A DNA stretch of 64,000 bases, taken from Chionoecetes opilio. Its lineage: Eukaryota; Arthropoda; Malacostraca; Decapoda; Majidae. A program made the position numbers and the translations under genes. Shown piece after piece: positions 12,785 to 23,999 of the stretch. The stretch spans positions 1-64,000 of the forward strand of contig JACEEZ010018607.1 in the NCBI GenBank assembly GCA_016584305.1, written 5' to 3'. The first letter of the stretch is position 1. Every line of letters begins with the position of its first letter. The notes beneath the pieces were generated by a model, which was not told the origin of the DNA, did no database searches, and saw nothing but the letters and a program-made list of their open reading frames with translations.

Positions 12785-12978
12785 ATAGTGTGGGGGGAGA
12801 GTGTAGGGTTAAGTTTGTTTTCACATTGAATAGGAAAAAAATATGTTTATTACGTTTAAAATGTTTTGGTTTTAAAAAGTGTGGGGGAGAGTGGGAAATT
12901 AAGTAGTCCCGTTTCACTTTTAATAGGATAAAAATTTTTATTAAATAAGTTTTTTAGGTTAAGAAGTGTGCGTATCGT
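12785..12978 (+). repeat. Short tandem duplication, ~93 bp unit, 2 copies
   Basis: Two units each contain TCAC.TT.AATAGGA, an A/T-rich stretch with TTTATTA, and a GTGTGGGGGAGAGTG or AAGTGTG junction. They start near 12821 and 12914. The pair sits directly after the 172 bp duplication. Confidence 0.55.
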
Positions 12979-13289
12979 TAGGGGTTTTGTTTTTTTTGAA
13001 TTAAGGAACTTGGTAAAGTACACCATTTTTGGGAAAAAATGAGACATTTAAAAAATGAAATAAAATTTTTAATTAGAAATATATTAACAGTTGTCATTCA
13101 GTTTCCAAATTTCATCTTTTTTTTAAATCTTTTTTTTTTGTTTAAAAATATATTTTTTCCCCTTAATGTGGGTGGTGGCAGCGGGGGTAACCAGGACTGT
13201 AGAGTACACTCCCAAGGGGGGCACACATAAAGGGAAAAAAGGTTTTAAGGGGCCAAAAAAAGATCACCCACACTTTTTAAGGAAACCTC

Positions 13290-16200
13290 CCTTTGGGGGG
13301 CGCCCCCGGTGAAGTATGAGCTTTTTCGCCGGGATTTTCAGGAGGGGGGGCAACACCCCCCCGGTTTTAACCTCGTTTTTGCCTTTTTTTCAGTCAGCTG
13401 TCGGAGTGGCTCTCCCCCTCGCCGTGGGTCACACTTCCCCCCTCCCCGGCCTCCCGGTCGGATTTCCCGTTTGGGGTTTGGGCGACCCCCTGTGGGTGCG
13501 TTTTTGGCGCCTCCCTCCTCCCCCACGGTCCGCCCGCCCCTTGACAAAGGGCCGTCCCTGCCCGGGTTGGCTCTTCGGCGGGGAGGCCTTTCGGGGCCTG
13601 CCGGAAAACTGACTCGACAGCAGATTCCCCAAATTTGTCCCCTTTGATTTGGGGTCCCTTTTTCGGAGCCCTCCTTGCGCAGTGTCTTTGGGCCCCAACC
13701 CCCCCACCGTCACTTTTGGGGGTCTACTCCGGCCCCAGACCGTCCCCGGCCGGGGGGTTCCCGGGGGGGGGTTTCCCGCATTGTTCGTCGGGGCTCTTTC
13801 CCCCGTTTGGGAGGGGCATTCCCCGGGGTGCTCACCCCCCCGTGTGGATGGCCCCCAGGATCCTCGTCGTCCCTCGGGTGGGGCCTTCCGGGGTTTGGGG
13901 CTTTTGGGGCTTTGGGCCCTTTTGCTCGGGGGCCCCCTACTGTCCCCCAAGCCTTTCCCCCCAAAGGGTTTCCTCTTTGGGTTCTGAACCCCCCCCTTCC
14001 AGGGCCTTCCTGTCCGGGTTTCGGGGAGCCGGGGGCCCCAGAGAGGTTGGGGGCCCCCAGGGGGTCCGAAACGGTCTTTTTTTGGCCCTGGATTGCCCTA
14101 AACCCGCCCCCCTTTGGCGACCCCCCTTCTTGGACGCTGTTCTCCACATGCTTTGCCGCCCCCGTGTTCCCCAATGCCCTCCTCCGGGGGAGTTGGGGAA
14201 GGCGCGGGGAAAAGGGCTTTTTTCCCCCCCATTTTCATCGTACCCAAGAAAGGGCTTTTTCGAAAGGGGGGGGCCCTTTCTTGGGCCTCAAACCGCCTAA
14301 AAACGGATTTGTGCGCAACCCCCGGTTTTTGTATCGGGCCTTGGCCCAGGGCCCCCCCTTCGGCTTTAGGCAAGGGGCCCCGGATGGCTCCCTCGCTCAA
14401 GGACCCTAAATGGCATTTCCCCCTTCATCTTCGTTCCGGCGCTTCCTGGCCCCTTTCCCGGTGGGGTCGGACACGTTTGGGAGTTTTAAACCCGACTGCC
14501 CTTCGGGCCCCTCCCTCCCCTCCGGGGGGGGGGTTTTTTCGCGGCTTTACCAAGGGGGTGGGTCGCGGATGGTGTCGGCCGGGTTTAATTGCCCCATGTA
14601 AATTTTGGACATTGGCTGGTTTTCCGCCCCGTCCAGGGGTAAACGGGTTTGCATGCTGGACCCCGGGTTTTTTCGGTGGCGGGGGAGATGGGGGTTTCCC
14701 TTTTTCCCCAAGGGAAAAATTTCCCTCCCCTTTTCCCCCTCTCCCCGCATTACTTGGCTGGGGGGGATGCAATGGGACTCCCGTTCGGCTGCGGTCCGCA
14801 TCTCGGGGGAAAAAGCGGCCAAACTTCATCAACGCCCCTTCCCCGGGGCCCCGGTGTCCCATTTTTTTTCCAAAGGGGGCAAATTTGGGGGTCCCTTTTC
14901 GGTCCCCCTTTCCAAATTTACCGCAGAAGTCCTCCCCAGGCCGCCTTCGCTACGTCGCCTTGTCCCCGGGGGGTGAACACGCCGTTCCGGTGGGGGCCCC
15001 GCGACTTTCTCCCCGGGCCCCTCCCTTCCCCTGGGCCCCCACACTCTGAAAGAGGGGGTTGGTGGAGGGGGGTTTCCCCCGCGTGGAGGGTGGGTGCCTC
15101 CGCCCCCTACGGGCTTTTTGTTTATGTTTGGTGCGTCGGACGTCGGGTTTGGGGGTACCAATTTCCCCCCGACGCCGGCAGGGTTTCGGGGGGTGGGTCC
15201 GGGGGGGAAGGGGCAGATTCACTCAAAGTCAAAGGGGGCTGGTGGGCCCTCTTTTCTTCCTCCGAAACGAACCCATCCCAAAAAGGGACGGCTCTCCCGC
15301 TTGGGGGATGAACAAAATGGTCGGGGGTCCACGTCCCGGCCCCGCCCCGGGGGAAAACCAGATCCCCCCTTCTGTTGTCCCTTTCGGACAAATCTTCGGC
15401 CCGGCGGGCCCCTTTTTCCCCCTTCCTCTGTCTGCCATGTTCCTGCCGGGAGTGGAGAAAGTGTGGGCCGAAAGCCCTGTCTCGCTTCCGGGGGTCGTCC
15501 CGGGGGGTGGCAGCTCCGCCCGGAGCGCTTTGGGGGCTTCGTCGGGGTGGGGCAATCCGGGGGGTGGAAACCCCTTCGCGTCCCCCCGCTCTGCCCAACT
15601 ACAGGGTTTTTTTTAAAGAGGGGGGACCGGACAGCTTTCGGGAGGCCCCCGGGCGCCCTCAAAGGAAAACCCGGAACAGGTGGGCCATGTTTCCTGTTTT
15701 CCCCCTTTCCCGCACCAGTGTCCTCCTAAGGTATGCAAAAAACTGCGTTTTCCCACAAAGGGGGGCAAGGGGGACCATGGGGGGCTCCTCTCTGGCCGAC
15801 GCAACCGTGGTTCTCCGAACTGAAAAGGGTGGTGTCCCCCCCGTTTTCCCCTAGGGGCCCCCCGCTTTGGGTTTTGGGGGAGCCTTTCCCCCCGGCCCTT
15901 TCCCCTTTTTCCCCTTGGGAAACTTTCAAAGCCTGGAGTTTCTCCCTAACCCCTCCCTCGGACGGTTTTCGGGGCCCGGGAGCGGGGGGACATTTGGGGG
16001 GCACTTTTGCCCGTCCCCTATGAGAAAAGTTCAGTCTCACTGGAAGGCCCTTTTAGTCCCTTCCTCAAAATCAAGGGCCCCCGCGACGTCTCTGAATCGG
16101 GCCCTTCCCCGGATTTCCTCTCCTTCTGGCCCAGGACCCTGGGGGGGTCCTCCCCTACCCCTCTCCCCTCACCTAGCGGCCCCGGGGGTGACCCCCTCAA

Positions 16201-17110
16201 ATACGGTTTTTTGGGTTTTTGGGCATGGACCGGCGTTCTGTGACCCTGTTGAAGAGGGGGGTTTTTTCCACCAAAACCCCCCCCCCCGTCTCCCTGGTCC
16301 CTTCTGGTCCCCCGAAGAAGGTTTTTTCCGGGTTCCCGCAGGGCGCCTTTTGGGGGCCCGGGCCCGGGCCCACCTCGCCTCCTTCGAAGGGCCCTTTTTC
16401 CCCGGGGGCCTTGGGTACGGGGGGTTTTGGGCTTCCCCAGCTTTAGGGCGCCCGCCCTTTTTTCCCCCAGTGGACGACCCCTTTTCGCGGGACGGCTTTC
16501 CCCTGTTCCCTCTCCCTCTCGCCCAAGGGGGCTGGGGGAAAAACGACGGCGGAAACCAAACCCTCCCCCAAAACCCGGTTTGTCCGGGTTCCGGGTTGGT
16601 CTTCTGGGGCGGGCCCCACAACCCCCTTGTGCCCGGTTTCGGCGGGTCCGGTTTAAACCCGGGTGCTTCCGAGCCCTGGGCTGACCTGCAGTTCCTGTTC
16701 CGCAAACCTTCACTGGGCCGTCCCCCCACCCCCATGGGGATTGCCGGCCGGGTCCGGGGGGTCATCGATCGGGGGATCCGGGTCCCCGCCCCTCCCGCCC
16801 ATTACGGGCCCCGGGGGGTTGCAGGGGTCCCCTGGGGCCCCTTCCCCCCGCACCCATTTTTCCTTTTATTTGGGGCGGGAAGGGGGACAGTGGTACGGCC
16901 CTTTGTGCTTTTTTGGCTCGTTACCTGTCCCACTCCTCGTGGACTTCCCCTGTGTTCCCTGGGACTCCCTCCGTCCGGGGGGGCTGGGGTGGTGGGCCGG
17001 GCCTCCATTTACGTCCCGCTTTTGATTCGGGGGGAGTAAAACAGTGGGAAACGGTTTGTTTTTTGGGCAGTTGCTCTTTTGGGCCCCCCCCGCGGGGTTT
17101 GGGGGGTTTT
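13290..17110. other. GC-rich block 2, unclassified
   Basis: About 3.8 kb of G/C-rich DNA with many overlapping long frames on both strands, the longest about 390 codons at 15867-17039 on the plus strand. The implied proteins are Pro/Gly/Arg-rich in every frame and contain no motif I recognise. Simultaneous openness of most frames points to low stop-codon frequency rather than selection. Acceptor-like pyrimidine-CAG tracts occur near 13382-13395 and 17376-17396. Frequent G/C homopolymers suggest consensus error, so a broken gene or element could be hidden here. Confidence 0.35.
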
Positions 17111-17164
17111 TTGCCCCTTTTCCAAGTGGCCAAAGGGAGCTAGTGCCCTACTCTAAGGGGGCCC

Positions 17165-17567
17165 AAAATGACGGCTTTGAAGTTGAAAAACCTATTTTTT
17201 GGGGCCCCCGACAGAGCTAGTGCACGGCCCTTCGGCCTCCCACCCTTCCTTTCCCCCTTTCCCAAATTTTCAGCCCCCTCTCCCGGGGGATGATTATTGG
17301 GATGGTTATGATGGCTCCGGCCGGGGTAGCGGGCAGCCGGGCCCCGTCGGGTTTTCACGGGGTTTGGGCCCGACGTTTTTTTTCTTTTTCTTTCAGATCT
17401 AAGTGTACCCCCGGGTTTTCCCAACCCCGATGTGGGTATTTTGGGTTTCCCGTATACCCAGGGTTTTTCCCTGGGTGGCGATCTTTTTCCATCCTGATAC
17501 TAGTGCACTAGCTCTGGTCAGGGACCCCCAAAAAAAGGGTTTTCCAAACTTTAAAGCCGTCATTTTA
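17165..17567. repeat. Foldback element with ~62 bp terminal inverted repeats
   Basis: The left arm (about 17165-17226) runs AAAATGACGGCTTT, GAAAAACC, a T run, GGGGCCCCC, AGAGCTAGTGCAC. The right arm (about 17503-17567) is its reverse complement, ending AAAGCCGTCATTTTACG. A third partial tip (GAGCTAGTGCCCTA) lies at 17137. The 280 bp interior contains a T-rich tract ending CAG and no credible frame. TACTAGTGCAC also occurs near 1210 as CTAGTGCACTA, so this may be a family. Confidence 0.65.
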
Positions 17568-17739
17568 CGTAATATAAAGGTAGCGGGTTTTTTAACTTTT
17601 TCATAGCAAAAAAACGTAACTAGTACAATTTTTTGTGGACCCCCCCAGGGGGTCCTAACTACGTATTTCCTACTAACGGGCAAACCCCTTTTACAACATT
17701 TAGGGGAACCATTTTGACGTAACTTTTAACCCCTTTTTA

Positions 17740-18165
17740 TTTCCTTCTTTATCACGTACCCTCACCTTCTCACCAAACCCATTTGCTACCTCCCTTCCCT
17801 TTTTTTCTCGTTTCTAATACCTTCAGCAAAGGGACATTTGCACGTAAATACAACCTTTGGGACTACCTTCTGATCACGTACCATCCCCTTCTCACAAACC
17901 CATTTGCTTTCATCCCATTTTCGTTTTTGCTACGTTACTACTACCTTTTAGCAAGCACATTTTTTCACGTAATTCAAACCTTTTGTACTACCTTCTGATC
18001 ACGTACCATCACCTTTTTCACAACCCCATTTCTACATCCCTTACTTTTGCTACGGGTTTCTAACTACCTTCAGCAAGCACATTGCCCCCAACCATTTTCA
18101 CGTAACTACAAAACCCCTGTACTCCTTCTTATCCCCGTACCCTCAAATTCTCACAACCCATGCAT
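17740..18165 (+). repeat. Tandem repeat, ~125 bp unit, about 3.5 copies
   Basis: CACGTACC followed by (A/C)TC.CCTT.TCACAA.CCCAT recurs near 17753, 17875, 18000 and 18134. Each unit also holds TTCAGCAAGCACAT-like text and a CACGTAA. Homopolymer differences separate the copies. Confidence 0.75.
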
Positions 18166-18434
18166 GTGCATTAAAAAAAAGGTAAAAGGGGTGGTTTTTG
18201 TGACTAATGGCAGTAAGCTAGTGCCCACCCTGTTTTTTTGAAATTTTATCATTAAAGTTTTTGCCCCAGTAGGTTGCTTTTGCTTAAAGACCCCCGTGCC
18301 CCAATTTTGAAAATAAAATCTCCCTTTAGATATATTTGAAACCTACAAAAAAAAAATCTAAGTATTCCCCCAAAATCCCTTTAAAAATCATGTAGGCTAT
18401 GTGACTTTTTTATTTTATTTTGTTTTGAATATAT

Positions 18435-19184
18435 TGTTACGCACCTGTCAAATAGCTTCCCCTGCTGACTGACCATTTTTGTGGGACCCCCCTCATAACC
18501 TCACACCACAAGACTTCCTTGGTTTTTTTACTTTACCCCCCAACAAGGCCCCGGGGCCCCGTAACCCCTTTTAAATTCCCTACTTACAAGGGGTTTTCCC
18601 GGGAGACTTACCCGGGCGAGTAAAGGGAATGTACCCCTTAGTCACTAACAAGGGGATAAGGGAATGAATAACACTCACTGGTCAAAACCTCCCTTTCTAC
18701 CCAAAGATTCACAATAACACATCCTCCTGAAGGTGGAGTGAAACAAAGTACACAAACGAGGCTTCCACTGGCTTACACACGATCGCACTACGTACACTGG
18801 CTTACCACGCGATACGCTGGCCTAACGGCGGGGCACTCCTAGCTACTGACAAAGGGCAAGGCGAAGAAGCTCAGGCGACGCCAGGCGCGTCGCGCTAACC
18901 CTTGCTCCCACACCTTCCTCCCTCACCGCCCAGCTCTGTTCTGTCTCTTTGTGTGCCAGCCAGCACGCTCCTCTCGTACCCCTCCCCCAGCCTCCCCTCC
19001 CACCCGGGCAGCCTTGCTTCTCAACCCTCTTTTCAAGGTCGCCCGGGAAGGAGGCACCCTCACGCGCCTCTCGCCACCCCGCTACCATGGCAACCGGCTC
19101 ATCCGCGCACTCATACGTACACTCACTCCCATACCTCGCTTCCCCCTTACCCAACAAATACAGCATAACGCCAACCGCGTAACA
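18435..19184 (-). mobile_element. LTR, 3' copy of a minus-strand LTR retrotransposon (750 bp)
   Basis: This block and 21240-21976 are direct copies in the same orientation. Both start TGTTACGC; this copy ends GCGTAACA, giving a perfect 8 bp terminal inverted repeat with TG..CA ends. The last 460 bp match the other LTR almost exactly, while 18435-18720 differs mainly by expanded C/G/T runs. Because the primer-binding and polypurine signals place the element on the minus strand, this is the 3' LTR. Reading frames inside are not credible genes. No convincing target-site duplication is visible (TATAT on the left, ATTTT on the right). Confidence 0.85.
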
Positions 19185-19198
19185 TTATCCCCCTCCTT
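19185..19198 (-). promoter_or_regulatory. Candidate polypurine tract
   Basis: Read on the minus strand, the bases next to the LTR are AAGGAGGGGGATAA, a purine run directly abutting TGTTACGC. This is where second-strand synthesis priming is expected in an LTR retrotransposon and helps fix the orientation. Confidence 0.6.
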
Positions 19199-20867
19199 AC
19201 TGAGCAGTGACCTCACTGCTAACTTAAATCCTAAATTCCTGTATTCTAAGAGTACATAAAAGAAGACACACAAAATATGGAAATACTTGAAACATGCAAA
19301 ATTAAACTAACACAAACATCCTCAAAATTAAATGGCAGCTCGCACATACTAATACACAACAATAATCAAATTCCTCTTGACATAATAAATGCAGCAATTA
19401 CATAGTCCTCCCTTCACAATAACCACAAGCAGGTGACGCCCCTGCACCCTTCCTCAGGCGCTACAAGCTCCCAGGGGACCCTCCTCATCCCTGGCTAGCC
19501 TCACTAGCGACCACGGCCAAGAGTCACTCTCCATTGGCTCCGTGGTTCTCCAAGGGCGCCACACAAACCCCCCCCCCTCTTCCCTGGGGGTCGCTTCTGA
19601 GGTACCCGCGGCCAAGAGCCACACTCTATTAGCCCGCGAGCTCCCCCCCCCCCCCCCCCCCGCAGGCACAACCTGCGGTTAACACATTCCACCCCCACCT
19701 GCACCCACTTCTGCAGGCAAACCGCACAGCGTGCGTCACCCCTCGCCACTTCTACCTCACACAACACCCCCACTAGCTTGTAAACTACAAGTCCCTCCAT
19801 CACCATCCGCCAACCGCTCCTGCAGCGTTGGAAAGTCCCCAGGCAGCCTCCTCTTCTCCCGCAAAGACCACCAGCAGGAACAGAGCTGCAACCTCAACCG
19901 CAGGCGCACAACCCAGGGATTTTCCTCCACCCTTGGGGCTCGCCTCAGAGGTAGCCACAGTCCAGGAGTCCCACACTCCACTGGGCCCCGCAGCTCTCCC
20001 CTGTTCCACTGCTCCAGTCTCGAGGTGTAAGGCGCCACGACCCTCCCGACAGACCATGCCCTCCACTGCAGAACGCCGGTTGAAGGGGGCGGGAGGAACT
20101 TAGCAGGAACCCGCTGGGGCGTCGGTAGGACAGAAGGCACGTCGGAGCCTTCCTCCATCCCACCTGGCCACAGCTTCGGCGGAGGCCCACCCACTGCGCT
20201 CGCCATCCTCCGGGTAGCGCAGAAGCGGCAGGTATGGGGACGCCTCCTTCATCCGGGGCTCTCCGGGGCCCTCCCCCCCCGTTTGTCCCGCGGCTTCCCC
20301 CGCTCACCACGCCTGCGGCCCTTCTGGGGCGGCCCCATGCCGAGGCAAGTGAGCGGATCTCTTCCCCTCCACATCCGTCTGGGCGGCAGACCCCAGCAAG
20401 GGCCCTTCCTGGCCTTTCCCGCTGCTGCCAGCGCCGCCAAACGGGCCCGGCAGGCCCTCCATGCCGTCTTTCCATAAGACAGCGACGATCCACGCCCCCC
20501 CGAACGGCCCGCCCTGCAGGGCGGCCTTGGGTGACGAAGGCGAGGCAGGAAGGGGAGGAGGGGAAAGGGTGTTAGGGGGGGGGTTTGCGCCTCCTGAAGT
20601 AGGCGGGGCAGGGAGGCGAAGATTGGGAGCGCCGTTCATCCGGAACCACCTCCGTGGGGACGCCACCGGCGAGAAAGGGGCACCTCCCCTCCGCACATCC
20701 CCACCGTCCCCCTCTCTGGACCGACGCACGCCTCACCTGCATCAGGTCTACGGGCGCCACCCAGGAGGAAAGAGTCCTCCATCGCGGCGACGTACTCAGG
20801 CAGCGCTGCTTCACTGCTCCCTCCTGACGGCGCCGTCTTAATGGCCTGCATTTGGTCTGCAGGGGCG

Positions 20868-21065
20868 TCACCCAGGGACAGGGGCAGCTCTTCCCCCGCC
20901 CCCTCTGCCCTTAATGCCCTGCTCCTGCCTTTTCAGTTCGTTCACGTTTGCAAATTTATTTCCTCGCCATGATTCATTAACTTTCTTGGTCGTCTCTTTA
21001 ATTTTTTCGGTTGCCTCTTCAATTATCTCGGTTGACTTTTTCACTGTCGCATTGAATTCCTTCAT
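20868..21065 (-). CDS. Putative gag-like N-terminal peptide, coiled coil
   Basis: The ATG-started minus-strand frame lies about 170 bp inside the element, downstream of the candidate primer-binding site, where gag would begin. The peptide starts MKEFNATVKKSTEIIEE and continues with alternating Lys/Glu/Thr residues in a heptad-like pattern for about 45 residues, then turns Gly/Arg-rich. No zinc knuckle is seen in this frame. The frame is only 65 codons and could continue after a frameshift into the next minus-strand frames (20851-20304). Its gag identity is inferred from position and composition only; it is not recognised by sequence. Confidence 0.3.
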   Translation of the reverse strand: MKEFNATVKKSTEIIEEATEKIKETTKKVNESWRGNKFANVNELKRQEQGIKGRGGGGRAAPVPG

Positions 21066-21221
21066 CTACTCATCAAACACACAGCATTTCATCACAGCTT
21101 GATTCGGCACGTTCAAACTTGGCTGCTTGCCGCCCTTTTTTTCCCAGCACGACCATCCCGCCGCCCGCCGCCATTTTGAACCTCGTGCTACACTCACCGG
21201 CTCCACCTTGACACACACAAA

Positions 21222-21239
21222 CCCCCCTGCTGACACCAG
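21222..21239 (-). promoter_or_regulatory. Candidate tRNA primer-binding site
   Basis: On the minus strand the sequence following the LTR end is C then TGGTGTCAGCAGGGGGG. A TGG trinucleotide one base past the LTR is the expected complement of a tRNA CCA end. The match suggests a Leu- or Ser-type primer but I cannot assign the tRNA. Confidence 0.55.
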
Positions 21240-21976
21240 TGTTACGCACCTGTCAGTAGCTTCCCTGCTGACTGACAGTATTGTGCACCGCCCTCTAACC
21301 TCACACCACAAGACTTACCTGTCTTACTTTACCCCCCACAAGGCGCGGGTCACGTAACCCCTTTACTTCCCTACTTACAAAAGTTCGGTAGACTTACCCG
21401 GGCGGGGTAACGGTAATGTACCACTTAGTCACTATACAAGGCGGATAAGGGAATGAATGAACCACTCACGGTCAAATTTTCTACTTATACACAAAGATTA
21501 CAAAATAACACATCCTCCTGAAGGTGGAGTGAAACAAAGTACACAAACGAGGCTTCCACTGGCTTACACACGATCGCACTACGTACACTGGCTTACCACG
21601 CGATACGCTGGCCTAACGGCGGGCACTCCTAGCTACTGACGAAGGGCAAGGCGAAGAAGCTCAGGCGACGCCAGGCGCGTCGCGCTAAACCCCCGCTCCC
21701 AACACCTTCCTCCCTCACCGCCCAGCTCTGTTCTGTCTCTTTGTGTGCCAGCCAGCAGCTCCTCTCGAAACCCCTCCCTAGCCTCCCCTCCCCCCCGGGC
21801 AGCCTCGCTTCTAAACCCTCTTTTCAAGGTCGCCCGGGAAGGAGGCACCCTCACGCGCCTCTCCCCCACCCCGCTACCATGGCAACCGGCTCATCCGCGC
21901 ACTCATACATACACTCACTCCCACACCTCGCTTCCCCCTTACCCAACAAATACAGCATAACGCCAACCGCGTAGCA
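21240..21976 (-). mobile_element. LTR, 5' copy of the minus-strand LTR retrotransposon (737 bp)
   Basis: It starts TGTTACGC and ends GCGTAGCA, the same ends as the other LTR with one base changed at the terminus. It looks like the cleaner copy, with normal homopolymer lengths throughout. It carries a C-rich tract, GATACGCTGG and the CAGGCGCGTCGCGCTAA block shared with the partner. Flanking base composition changes sharply at 21977 to AT-rich DNA, which supports the boundary. Confidence 0.85.
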
Positions 21977-22269
21977 ATTTTTTAAGTTTCCGTTTTAAAA
22001 GTTTGAAAATCATTACATTTGATTATATAATAAGCATAACAAATAATACAACTTGATTACTAGAACTTATAATTGTTATACCGTATTAATTAACATTTTC
22101 TCTAATATGAACCTAATAGAAAACGTTTCTACATAGACTATAATAAAAACAGTGCATGCTAAAAACCTTGGGGCCCTGCCCGAAATTTACTATTTACTTC
22201 AAATTAATTTCTTCATCCAACAATCGTATTTTAAATGTAAACCATATGTATTTCCGTCACAAATCGTAA

Positions 22270-23050
22270 AATAAAAAAAAATAATTAAAGGTGCTATAAA
22301 CGTGCAAAAAACGTTATACTTCGTATCTTTAACATATGTATCCACGTATTCATTATTATATATAACTTTTGAATCCTCTAATACACTTACATCTGATGTT
22401 AAAAAGTAATTAAAAAAGAAAAACCCTCGTACTATATTAGAGAAGAAAACGTATTTCTGAACGTTTTAAATTACTTTAAAAAAAGTATTAGCGACGAAAA
22501 CCAAACACACCTAAATACAAAAAGAAAAAATTTATTAAGAATATTTACGTATCTTAACATATGTATCCACGTATTCATTATGTATTATTACGTTTTGAAC
22601 CCTAATATCACTTACATCATGATGTTATAAATACAAATTGAAATTTAAAAACCATTTAAAAAATATATTATTAATTTTTATAAAAAACACGTATTTCTGA
22701 AACGTTTTCATTATTAAAAAAACGTTTTGAGGCAAAACCAAACCCCCCTAAAAAAAAAACCCAAATTCTTTAACGTAATACTTACGTTTTTTTAAAATAT
22801 GTATCCACGTTTTTATGTAATATAACTTTTTAAATTTCCCTTAAACCCCGTTTATGATGTTATAAATACGTAATTGAAACGAAAAACCACCCGTAAATTT
22901 AGTAAAAACAGTTTACTAAAAGTTTTTAATTACGCTGAAAAAACGTATCGTACGACTTTTACCAAACCTACCAAAATAAACATAACAATTCAAGAGTGTA
23001 TATATTTACGTATATATTACAATTTTCCAACGTTACCAAAACCTACCTTC
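22270..23050 (+). repeat. AT-rich satellite, ~225-240 bp unit, about 3 copies
   Basis: The phrase ATATGTATCCACGT recurs near 22333, 22558 and 22798. Each copy is followed by ATAACTTTTGAA/ACGTTTTGAACC, CACTTACATCATGATGTT-like text and ACGTATTTCTGAACG. Units diverge by indels in A/T runs. No coding content is visible. Confidence 0.75.
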
Positions 23051-23059
23051 TCAAAACGA

Positions 23060-23200
23060 AAGGTTTAGTATGGTTTGCGGGGGGCGACAGACCGGTGGCG
23101 ACAATTTACTGTTTCTAGTAGATATCTCGCGACCCCTCAGAAGACTTTTCGCGACCCCTCAAAGGGGTCGCGCCCCCCAGTTTGAGAACCCGGCCCTGTT
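23060..23200 (-). mobile_element. hAT-like transposon end (remnant)
   Basis: The stretch contains GCGACCCCTCAAAGGGGTCGCG and CCCAGTTTGAGAACC. Read on the minus strand this gives GGTTCTCAAACTGGGGG followed by GGTCGCGACCCC-like text, a terminus type I associate with hAT elements. The other end is not evident, so it is called as a remnant. The family assignment is from memory of typical hAT ends. Confidence 0.45.
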
Positions 23201-23544
23201 TAAACGTATATCTAGCTCCCCTTCATTTACCCCCGATCTTTTCCCCCCTCTATAAAGGGGGGGTATCTAATATATAGGGCTGATTATTATAGAAAATAAA
23301 AATCAGGGAATTTCTAGGTATGTACGTTTGCCCTATTCTCCCCTCCCCCCCCATACAAGCGGGAAACCTGGCAAATATGGGGGGTATTTAATTGGGGGGG
23401 GTAAAAAAAATTGCGTCGCAACCACGTACGTACATATCTTTAGCAGGGTGGGGGTTTTTTTTTCCAAAAATTTTTTTCCTAGATCTAAAAAAATGGGTTG
23501 GATTTCTTCCCAGTCCGTACCTAAATACCCTAATAACTTTAAAA

Positions 23545-23970
23545 TCGCCACCGCAGTCATGCGCCAGGTGCCAAATATTTCAAATTTTAGCATTACTCTG
23601 ATTTTTTTGTGTCATAGTGAACAAGTAGTTTACATCAGACTGTAAATCTACCCCGTTTTCGGGGTGTTTTATGCTTTGTATCTGCAAGTATAGACGGTTT
23701 TTAAATTTTACTACCGTTTTTTTTTTTTCGGGGGGCGACGACGCGGTAGAAACCCCAGTAGATAAACACTAGATGGCGACTCTACTGTTGGTACCACCCT
23801 TTTAGATATTTTTGTAATTTTTTCATTTAGCCATACTAGACACAGATGAAGAAAAAAATGACACAGACTCTCCCTAGCCCCTTCTAACTTTCCTGAAACA
23901 TGAGTGTAGAAAGTAACTATTAACGCCACCACACGTCGTAAACAAAAAAAAAGTTGTCCTGGGGACTTAC
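23545..23970 (+). repeat. Dispersed repeat 'A', copy 2
   Basis: It aligns in order with 53250-53700: CGCCA..CACCAAATATT, GTAGTTTA.ATCA.ACTGTA, TCTACCC, GTTTTATGCTTT, CTGCAAGTATA, GACGACG, AAATAAACACTA, GACACAGACTCTCC, CCCCTTCTAACTTTCCTGAAA and a final CTGTCCTGG.GACTT. It gives the family a length of roughly 430-450 bp. It has no coding potential. Confidence 0.75.
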
Positions 23971-23999
23971 TTTTATTACGGGAGCTAAACCCCCAGGGT

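Larger units (their letters stand above)
19185..21239 (-). mobile_element. Interior of short LTR retrotransposon, no pol seen
   Basis: The 2.05 kb interior is too short for gag plus pol, and I see no reverse transcriptase, protease or integrase motifs on either strand. Its 5' end on the minus strand encodes a short lysine/glutamate-rich peptide (21065-20868) with a coiled-coil look. The remainder is GC-rich with broken minus-strand frames. A segment of about 65 bp with the phrase CACTC.ATTGG/CACTCCACTGGG repeats imperfectly near 19510, 19610 and 19940. It is best read as a non-autonomous or gag-only element mobilised in trans. Confidence 0.6.

Noticed and set aside
15867..17039. Long plus-strand frame (390 codons)
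   Set aside because: Most frames on both strands are open across this GC-rich block, the peptide is Pro/Gly-rich with no motif, and the local consensus is unreliable.
18902..19259. Overlapping plus-strand frames of 77-102 codons
   Set aside because: They lie within the LTR, recur in the second LTR, and shift frame between copies.
19504..20493. RT or protease in the short LTR element
   Set aside because: I looked for DD motifs, a D(S/T)G protease site and zinc knuckles on the minus strand and found none.
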